10,725 nt of DNA from JBCDBH01 sp039184055 (GTDB taxonomy: Bacteria; Acidobacteriota; Thermoanaerobaculia; Multivoradales; J023): the NCBI GenBank assembly GCA_039184055.1, contig JBCDBH010000199.1, positions 1-10,725 on the forward strand, given 5' to 3'. Below are positions 5,416 to 10,725 of the stretch, one piece after another (position 1 is the stretch's first letter; each line of letters opens with the position of its first letter). Position numbers and translations under genes: made by a program. The notes under the pieces were generated by a model. The model was given only the letters and a program-made list of their open reading frames with translations, made no database searches and was not told the origin of the DNA.

Positions 5416-6996
5416 TTGCTCACCCGTTTCTGCCTGATCGTCCTCTGGCTCGCATTCCCGCTCACCAGCCTCGCAGAACCCGTCCGCGTGCTGATGCTCG
5501 ACTACAACGCCCGTAGCGAGCACGATGTCCTCTTGAGCCATCTTTGTGTCGAACGATGTACGACGGCGAACGGCTGTCCGGCCTCGTACCAACGCGACGG
5601 CGTCGACTATTTCAGTGACGATTTCGTGGTGTTTCGCCCCCATTATCTGGGCAGCGCCGTCTTCGTCACCGAGGTCTACAAGAACCAGCCGATCGATTTC
5701 CTGTCGATCTCCGGTCATCACGCTTCGGGTTTCTCGGGAGACTATGGCCGCGGCAGGTTCGATACGGAACGCTTGCAAGCACAGCTAGGCCATAGCGAGG
5801 GTATCGACGAATTCTTCACTCATCCATCGACGGTCATGCTGCATGGCTGTCGGACCGACGTGAAGGCGACGTTCGACGGTGACCCGGTGGAATATGTCAT
5901 CCACGTCATCGAAGACACTCAGGTACGGGATGACGATTTCGAACGTCTGCTCGCCGCGGTGCAACAGATGGGCGGTATTCAAGAGGCCTACCGCGACCTC
6001 TTTCCCAACGCCTGCATTCTGGGCTACGCCGGTACGCAAACGCCTGGCGGCCTGCTCGAGATCTACGGTCAGGTGAACGCATGGCTCCGCCACCTGGCCA
6101 ATGATAGCGGCCGCTCGATCTCACCACGCTTCGATCTCGCCGCAGCGCGACGCTCGTGGTCAACGCTCGAAACCACCAATCGAGCGATCGGCAAGGATTG
6201 CCCGAACGGTTGGCCGTGCAACCTCTGCCGCACGGCTCCCGATCACTATCGGCCCTTGGCGACCGAATTGGCTCGCTATCTCCGCCAGGAAAGTCATCGG
6301 GTGCACCGGAGCCGACGAGCGTTCACGCCGCCACAGGCCAATGCTCGCGAGCGTGCGCTCGAATCGGCGTCCTTCTACCACAACACTCGCTGGTCGTGCC
6401 CCACCGTCGCGCCTGGGACCTCACCCGTACTACCCGAGCCGATCGACGAGTCGCCTTTTGCCCGACTCTTTCTTCAGCTCGTGCTGCTCGAGCTCGATTC
6501 GCGCTTCGAACCTGACCAAGCACGAACGCTTCGCCACGAGCTCATGCACCGTCTGGGTCAGATGCACTTTGGCGAGCTCGACGCGATGGAAACTCGCGCC
6601 TGGTTGCGTGGTGAACCACAGTGGGGTCGGCTGCGCTCGTTCATGGACGAGCAGCTGGTCAATCTCTCGACCTATCGCCAGCGGGATTTGTTCATCTTTC
6701 TCGGGCGGATCGGCTGCGCGGCATGTCTACGACCGATGTTCTCGACGTCGACACCCGATCTGCTGCGCGAAAACGCCGCCCTCGCGCTCCGCCCCGAGCT
6801 CGGAACCGAGCTGTACCGCCTCGCTCTCGCCGACACCGAGCCACGGGTTCGTCGCGCCGCCGCCTCGCGGCTCGGTTCATATGTCGACCTCGAGCTGATC
6901 GCCCTGATGAACGCCGATACCGACGCCGAGGTCCAAGCCTTGGCGTCGCGACCATTTCACGCCACGCTCGACACGCTGCGCAACGGTTTCTTCTGA
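5416..6996 (+). CDS. Exported protein, possible caspase-like (clan CD) fold with HEAT-like C-terminus
   Basis: I do not recognise this 526-residue protein as a named family. It starts with a clear signal peptide (hydrophobic core at residues 6-19, likely cut after SLA20), so it should be exported. A strand-like segment, FLSISGHHASGFSGDYG, carries H101/H102. About 43 residues later, VMLHGCRTD carries C145. This His-Gly-type then Cys pattern and spacing resemble the catalytic dyad of caspase-like, CHAT and gingipain peptidases. The following GYAGTQTPGG region would fit the rest of that fold. Cysteines are frequent (C44, C48, C54, C262, C268, C271, C328, and C434-x-x-C437), suggesting disulfides or metal binding. 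Residues about 445-515 look like HEAT-type helical repeats (LALADTEPRVRRAAASRL). The start is TTG, supported by GGAGG. It follows the M56 gene by 98 bases on the same strand and may share its transcript. The protease assignment is an inference from motif spacing only. Confidence 0.8.
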   Translation: MLTRFCLIVLWLAFPLTSLAEPVRVLMLDYNARSEHDVLLSHLCVERCTTANGCPASYQRDGVDYFSDDFVVFRPHYLGSAVFVTEVYKNQPIDFLSISGHHASGFSGDYGRGRFDTERLQAQLGHSEGIDEFFTHPSTVMLHGCRTDVKATFDGDPVEYVIHVIEDTQVRDDDFERLLAAVQQMGGIQEAYRDLFPNACILGYAGTQTPGGLLEIYGQVNAWLRHLANDSGRSISPRFDLAAARRSWSTLETTNRAIGKDCPNGWPCNLCRTAPDHYRPLATELARYLRQESHRVHRSRRAFTPPQANARERALESASFYHNTRWSCPTVAPGTSPVLPEPIDESPFARLFLQLVLLELDSRFEPDQARTLRHELMHRLGQMHFGELDAMETRAWLRGEPQWGRLRSFMDEQLVNLSTYRQRDLFIFLGRIGCAACLRPMFSTSTPDLLRENAALALRPELGTELYRLALADTEPRVRRAAASRLGSYVDLELIALMNADTDAEVQALASRPFHATLDTLRNGFF

Positions 6997-7005
6997 AGCC
7001 CTGCG

Positions 7006-7022
7006 GAACCTAGATCAGGTTC
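7006..7022. terminator. Small hairpin between convergent genes
   Basis: GAACCT (7006-7011) pairs with AGGTTC (7017-7022) across five bases, in the 18-base gap between two convergent stop codons and overlapping the ytoQ stop. The stem is only 6 bp and no T-run follows on either strand, so it would be a weak bidirectional terminator at best. Confidence 0.25.
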
Positions 7023-7482
7023 GAGCCGGCAATTCGCCTCGGATCACATAGCGTAGGATCTCGACGATCTGCTCTGGTTGTTCAGCCACCGCGAGTGCCG
7101 CCGCGTCGACTTCCTTGAGCGCGTGGGTGTGCTCCGGAGGGTGCAAGATGACGATCGCCTTTCCCAGCGCGCTCGCGTAACCGGCATCGAACGCGGCGTT
7201 CCACTGCCGATACTTGTCACCGAATCGAACCACGACCAGGTCGGCGTCGGCAATCAGCGTCCGCGTGCGGATCGCGTTCATCTGAGCGCCCTTGCGATCT
7301 TTCCAAAAGCCTTCCGTCTCGTCACCGAGGATCGTGACGCCACAGTTGTCACTCGCCGGGTGATCCGTGACCGGAGCGGTAAACACGACCGGGAGCTCGG
7401 CCGCGGTCGTGCCGTCGATGATGCGCTGACGCCAATCGGTGTGGATCTCACCGGAAAGATAGACGTTCCAAGTCCGAGACAT
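7015..7482 (-). CDS. ytoQ: YtoQ family protein
   Basis: The 155-residue product fits the YtoQ family, which is about 150 residues long and has no established reaction. It is recognised by the opening YLSGEIHTDWRQRI, the middle DHPASDNCGVTILG, FWKDRKGAQMNAIRTRTLI, and then ADLVVVRFGDKYRQWNAAFDAG. The overall pattern resembles nucleoside 2-deoxyribosyltransferase-like folds: a strand ending in a small-residue loop, and an acidic D-G-rich segment before a helix. A nucleotide-related role is therefore a fair guess, but only a guess. No signal peptide or membrane segment is seen, so it is cytoplasmic. The ATG is preceded by a strong GAAGGAG. It lies 55 bases downstream of the AroD-AroE fusion on the same strand, with no terminator evident between, so the two are probably co-transcribed. 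Its stop lies 18 bases from that of the convergent exported-protein gene. Confidence 0.9.
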   Translation of the reverse strand: MSRTWNVYLSGEIHTDWRQRIIDGTTAAELPVVFTAPVTDHPASDNCGVTILGDETEGFWKDRKGAQMNAIRTRTLIADADLVVVRFGDKYRQWNAAFDAGYASALGKAIVILHPPEHTHALKEVDAAALAVAEQPEQIVEILRYVIRGELPART

Positions 7483-7537
7483 CGTTGTACTCCTTCGCTG
7501 GGTGGCAGTCGATGTGTAGTGTCGGGTCGTGTCGAGC

Positions 7538-9019
7538 TCACGCGGCCATGCCGTCGAGCTGCTCGCGGAGCTGTTCGACGGTCAAATCGTAGCCTGTCAT
7601 GGCACGGATTTGAGCACAGGCCTCGAGCAAAAGGACGGTCTCCCCATCGATCACCTGGAGCTCCCGTGACCGAGCCATCCGCACCCACTCCGTGGGTGTC
7701 GAGCCACCGTGCACCAGATCGACCACGGTCGTGTCGTCGGTGAGCCGTCCCGCTTCGATGACCGGTGCGTCCGTGCGGGGTATCGCGGTCACGACGAGTC
7801 GAAAGGTCTCGATATCGAGCTCGTCGAGCGCCATGAACGGCAACCGCTGTCGACGAGCGGCCCGCTGCCCTCGATCCACGGTTCGATTGGCCAAGGTCAC
7901 CACGGCACCTCGGGATTGGAGCTCGGCGGCCAAGGTGCGCCCAGAGCCACCACAACCGATCACCACGGTGGAGAGTCCTTCTACGTCGATGTGGAGCTGA
8001 TCGAGTGCCGCGACGACCGCCCCGGGGGTCGTCGCCCCGGCTCGCCACGTGCCCATCCTGTCTCGGACCAGGATATTGGCCGCATCGCCTCGCTGCGCCA
8101 AACGATGTGCCGACCCAGCCACCGCCAAACCGGCTTCTTTGAACGGTGCGTAGACGGTCAGTGCGGCCAAAGGCATCGCGGCATGTTCGAGCGCGGAACC
8201 GTTGACCAGGTGACGCCAAAAACCACCGAAACCAGCAATCGGAAACGGAACATAAAGCGCCGGAACCCCGAGAGCTCGGTACGCGGCATTGTGGATTCTC
8301 GGTAACAGTGAGGACTCGGCACCGTTGCCGACCAGGCCGTGCAAGCGCTCGACGGTTGGCAGCTCCGGCAGACCATAATCGAGAATCAGGCGCTGCAGCA
8401 TAGGCTCCCGCGTTGCCACCGGTTCCCGAGTCTCCGGGTCGGCGACCGCCACGCCCCAGACGACACGGGCTCCGAGATGAGGCGCCACGACTCGGGTCCA
8501 TTCACCCGCCTCGCCTTCCGCCCATGCCGCGACATGACGACGACCGAACCGGCGTAGGAAAGAAATCACCTCCAGTGCCTGAACCGGCGTGGTGACCTGT
8601 GGCGTGACCACATGGAGCGCGGCGGATTCCGCTAGAGCCTGTTCGGCACGAGCCTGCAACGGCACCTCTTCGGTTACCGTGCCACACCACATGATGACGC
8701 GGCGCTCTCTCGGGATCGCCGCCAGAACACGCGGTCGCAGATCGCGCGCGGCTTCCAAGGCCACCAAGTCGTAGCGCTCCGCGGCCCACAAGAGACGACG
8801 CTCACGAGCTCTCGGATCATTGTCCCCCGCACCGCCTTCGATCTGGCTTCGCAGTCGATACAGCAACCGACCGGCGAAAAACTGCCGGATCGTCGCCGGT
8901 TCGAGATCACCGAGTCGATCCGCCTCGATTGCGAGAAGATGCGTCGCCTCGGGCACACGCGCCAACGTCTCGGCGCTAGGGCCTGTCGTCAACGAGCCGA
9001 TGACCGTGACACGACTCAT
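7538..9019 (-). CDS. AroD-AroE fusion homologue with degenerate active sites
   Basis: The 493-residue product is laid out like the fused type I 3-dehydroquinate dehydratase (about 1-220) and shikimate dehydrogenase (about 225-493) of the shikimate pathway. The dehydratase part keeps R57 and E61 (LRSQIEGG) and the YDLVALE strand. However, the catalytic His is Cys (IMWCG, C112), the Schiff-base Lys is Val (ALHVVTP, V137), and the E-x-R-x-D motif reads A30-x-E32-x-D34. The dehydrogenase part keeps the NADP loop GCGGSGR (355-361) with NRT, plus K294 and N315. But it has L239 for the shikimate-binding Ser, T331 for the catalytic Asp, T411 for Asn, H437 for Tyr, and E466 for Gln, compared with E. 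coli AroE from memory. The ORF is intact with normal codon use, so it is not an obvious pseudogene: it is probably a pseudoenzyme or has a new substrate. GGAG lies about nine bases before the ATG. ytoQ follows on the same strand. Confidence 0.85.
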   Translation of the reverse strand: MSRVTVIGSLTTGPSAETLARVPEATHLLAIEADRLGDLEPATIRQFFAGRLLYRLRSQIEGGAGDNDPRARERRLLWAAERYDLVALEAARDLRPRVLAAIPRERRVIMWCGTVTEEVPLQARAEQALAESAALHVVTPQVTTPVQALEVISFLRRFGRRHVAAWAEGEAGEWTRVVAPHLGARVVWGVAVADPETREPVATREPMLQRLILDYGLPELPTVERLHGLVGNGAESSLLPRIHNAAYRALGVPALYVPFPIAGFGGFWRHLVNGSALEHAAMPLAALTVYAPFKEAGLAVAGSAHRLAQRGDAANILVRDRMGTWRAGATTPGAVVAALDQLHIDVEGLSTVVIGCGGSGRTLAAELQSRGAVVTLANRTVDRGQRAARRQRLPFMALDELDIETFRLVVTAIPRTDAPVIEAGRLTDDTTVVDLVHGGSTPTEWVRMARSRELQVIDGETVLLLEACAQIRAMTGYDLTVEQLREQLDGMAA

Positions 9020-9071
9020 GTCCCGATCTCCGCTCGGTAAAAGAACGAATAGACGTCGACTTGCGGTGGCA

Positions 9072-9087
9072 TGGCGAGCAAATTGTA
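9072..9087. promoter_or_regulatory. Possible promoter elements in the divergent gap
   Basis: The 138-base gap 9020-9157 separates two divergent genes. On the plus strand TGGCGAGCAAATTGT (9072-9086) resembles a -24/-12 promoter, but its last base is T rather than C. On the minus strand TACAAT (9087-9082) is a fair -10 box for the AroD-AroE unit, with no convincing -35. The two overlap, so they cannot both be used at once. Apart from these I see nothing in the gap. Confidence 0.3.
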
Positions 9088-9157
9088 CAACGCGCGCTCG
9101 TGCTTCTCTTCCGAAGCCCTTCAGCGCCTCGGCCGACGATCACGATAAGCTGCGTCG

Positions 9158-10519
9158 ATGACAGCTGCTTCCCGGATCCTGATCGCCGACGATCAACGTG
9201 ACGTGCTCGAGTCGCTTCGTTTCCTGCTCAAGACCGAGGGCTTTCTCGTCGAGACGGTGACCTCGCCACGACTGCTTCTCGAAGCATTCAAAAAGCGCGA
9301 ATTCGACGCCGTGCTCATGGATCTGAACTACGCGCGCGACACCACCTCGGGTCAAGAAGGGCTCGATCTCCTGCAGCAACTCCGTGAGCTCGACGACACC
9401 CTGCCCGTCGTGGTCATGACCGCTTGGGCGTCGATCGAGCTCGCGGTCGAAGCCATGCGTCGAGGCGCTCGTGATTTCGTCGAGAAACCGTGGGACAACC
9501 AACGACTCCTGACGATTCTGCGCACACAGGTCGAGCTCGGCCGCGCGCTGCGCCAAAGCCGCCGGCTCGCCGCCGAAAACCAGATCCTTCGCGGCACCCG
9601 TACCGAGCTGATCGCGGGTGCACCGGCCATGAAGCCAGTTCTGGCTCTGATCGAGCGGGTCGGTCCCTCCGACGCGAACGTTTTGATTACCGGCGAGAAC
9701 GGAACGGGTAAGAACCTCGTCGCGCGCTTGCTCCACGAAGTCTCACCACGCGCCGAAGCCGCAATGATCACGGTCAATCTTCCCGGTTTGGCCGAAAGCG
9801 TCTTCGAGAGCGAGCTCTTCGGTCATGTCCGAGGCGCCTTTACCGACGCGCGAGACGACCGGATCGGTCGCTTCGAAGCTGCCGATGGCGGCACGCTCTT
9901 TCTCGACGAAATCGCCAATCTGCCGATCAATCTACAGCCCAAATTGCTCCGCGTCCTCGAATCGGGTGAGCTCGAGCGTGTGGGCTCGTCGAAAACAAGC
10001 CGTGTCGATGTCCGCCTGGTCTCGGCGACCAATGCCGATCTCGATGCCGAGGTCGCCGCCGGCCACTTTCGTCAGGATCTGCTCTTCCGACTCAACACGG
10101 TCGAGATTCGGTTGCCACCGCTCCGTGATCGACGAGAAGACCTGGCGGCACTTGCCGACACGTTCCTCCGTGAGCACGCCAAGCGCTATCGCAAGAGCCT
10201 GCGGGGCTTTAGTAGCGAAGCGATGAAGACTCTGCTCGCCCATCGCTGGCCGGGCAATGTTCGTGAGCTGGCACATGTGGTCGAACGAGCCGTGCTGATG
10301 GCCGACGGCGAGCAGGTGCGCCCACACGATCTCGGGCTCAGCGCGAATACGACCGACAACGATTTCGGCGCCTTCGAACAGATGACCCTCGACGAAGTCG
10401 AACGTCTCCTGATCGAACGAGCGCTTGGACGTCACGACGGCAATGTGACGGATGCCGCTCGTGCGCTAGGCGTCTCGAGAAGCGCGTTGTACCGCCGACT
10501 CGAGAAGTTCGGCCTCTAA
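9158..10519 (+). CDS. Sigma-54-dependent response regulator (NtrC class), GAFTDA variant
   Basis: The 453-residue product has the three NtrC-class domains. A receiver (about 5-120) has acidic D11/D12, phosphoacceptor D55 (LMDLN), T88 and K110. A central AAA+ domain (about 145-380) has Walker A GENGTGKN (179-186), Walker B LFLDE (D250, E251), and the FRLN and WPGNVREL motifs. A Fis-type helix-turn-helix ends the protein (DGNVTDAARALGVSRSALYRRL). It should be phosphorylated by a sensor kinase, form a ring and open sigma-54 promoters. The loop that touches sigma-54, usually GAFTGA, reads GAFTDA (226-231). I recall GAFTDA in related acidobacterial-type regulators, so it may be a subfamily trait rather than damage. 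No good Shine-Dalgarno is seen, yet the ATG sits the usual few residues before the receiver motif RILIADD. A receiver-domain gene converges on it with overlapping stop codons. Confidence 0.93.
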   Translation: MTAASRILIADDQRDVLESLRFLLKTEGFLVETVTSPRLLLEAFKKREFDAVLMDLNYARDTTSGQEGLDLLQQLRELDDTLPVVVMTAWASIELAVEAMRRGARDFVEKPWDNQRLLTILRTQVELGRALRQSRRLAAENQILRGTRTELIAGAPAMKPVLALIERVGPSDANVLITGENGTGKNLVARLLHEVSPRAEAAMITVNLPGLAESVFESELFGHVRGAFTDARDDRIGRFEAADGGTLFLDEIANLPINLQPKLLRVLESGELERVGSSKTSRVDVRLVSATNADLDAEVAAGHFRQDLLFRLNTVEIRLPPLRDRREDLAALADTFLREHAKRYRKSLRGFSSEAMKTLLAHRWPGNVRELAHVVERAVLMADGEQVRPHDLGLSANTTDNDFGAFEQMTLDEVERLLIERALGRHDGNVTDAARALGVSRSALYRRLEKFGL

Positions 10520-10725
10520 CCCGCCGCTGCGAGAAGATCGCGTAGGCAGGACACCAATTCCTGATAACGGTACGGCTTCTTGAGAAACCGTGAGTGCTCG
10601 TCCTCGGCGCGGCTCGCCGCGGCCGCGATGCGACTGTAGCCACTCGACAAAACCGCCCTCACCGAAGGATCGAGACGCCGTAGCTCGCGTAGGGTTTCGA
10701 GGCCGTCGAGCTCGGGCATCATGAC
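10516..10725 (-). CDS. C-terminal receiver domain, probably of a hybrid histidine kinase (partial)
   Basis: The frame is open to the right edge, so only the last 70 residues are visible. They match the second half of a response-regulator receiver. MMPELDG follows the phosphoacceptor aspartate, which would lie just beyond the window. VLSSGYS holds the conserved Ser/Thr, and FLKKPYRYQELVSCLRDLL holds the conserved lysine and last helix. The phrases SSGYS and KPYR-QEL are typical of receivers fused to the C-terminus of histidine kinases, so a hybrid kinase is likely, though a stand-alone receiver cannot be excluded. Its stop codon overlaps that of the sigma-54 regulator gene on the other strand. 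The pairing suggests a shared phosphorelay, which is inference. Confidence 0.8.
   Translation of the reverse strand, partial: VMMPELDGLETLRELRRLDPSVRAVLSSGYSRIAAAASRAEDEHSRFLKKPYRYQELVSCLRDLLAAAG

Noticed and set aside
6535..6549. HELMH in the exported protein (residues 374-378) as a zinc protease motif
   Set aside because: Charged Arg residues flank it on both sides, against the usual abxHEbbHbc pattern, and no convincing third ligand is seen. It probably lies in a plain helical region.
7278..8501. A 407-residue minus-strand frame overlapping the AroD-AroE fusion and ytoQ
   Set aside because: It is Arg/Ser-rich with no motif, and runs in another frame across two well-supported genes. It is a shadow of high GC codon bias.
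7538..9019. Reading the fusion as a glutamyl-tRNA reductase because of its GxGGxGR loop and NRT
   Set aside because: The N-terminal half matches a type I dehydroquinate dehydratase layout, and GN-x-x-x-S-S-x-x-P-x-x-HN plus PFKE point to AroE.

Overview
The window is GC-rich, bacterial and densely coded. It holds nine protein-coding genes, two of them cut by the window edges, and no RNA gene, CRISPR array or insertion sequence that I can see. Several traits suggest an Acidobacteriota-type genome, perhaps a relative of Thermoanaerobaculia. These are an M56 metallopeptidase with a Pro/Ala-rich linker and 'SDFE' repeats, a BlaI-type repressor directly upstream of it, an AroD-AroE fusion, a minimal GFTLIE pilin, and a sigma-54 response regulator. 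The taxonomic guess rests on remembered family resemblance and was not searched.

Left part (1-2157): the 3' end of a malonyl-CoA/acyl-CoA synthetase of the MatB/ACSF3 type, a 262-base gap with an excellent -24/-12 (sigma-54) promoter, a type IV pilin-like gene, and a strong intrinsic terminator. Middle (2158-5317): a long near-perfect inverted repeat, then a sigma-70-type promoter with a dyad at the expected start site, driving a two-gene operon of a BlaI/MecI-family repressor and an M56 (BlaR1-like) membrane protease. The protease's exported part is not a beta-lactam receptor but a string of seven ~33-residue repeats. Next (5318-6996): a hairpin, a Shine-Dalgarno site, and a TTG-started gene for an exported protein with a possible caspase-like His/Cys dyad and a HEAT-like C-terminus; I do not recognise it as a named protein.

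Right part (7015-10725): on the minus strand, a two-gene unit of an AroD-AroE fusion followed by ytoQ. The fusion reads as a full-length ORF but lacks several catalytic residues in both domains. Divergent from it is an NtrC-class sigma-54 response regulator with GAFTDA in place of GAFTGA. Its stop codon overlaps that of a convergent minus-strand gene ending in a receiver domain, probably a hybrid histidine kinase.

How the parts may work together: repressor and protease probably form a signal-induced proteolysis circuit that controls its own operon. The sigma-54 regulator and the receiver-domain gene may belong to one phosphorelay. The sigma-54 promoter of the pilin gene is a candidate target of such a regulator, but nothing here proves that link. 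The strongest candidates for something undescribed are the degenerate AroD-AroE fusion and the exported caspase-like protein.
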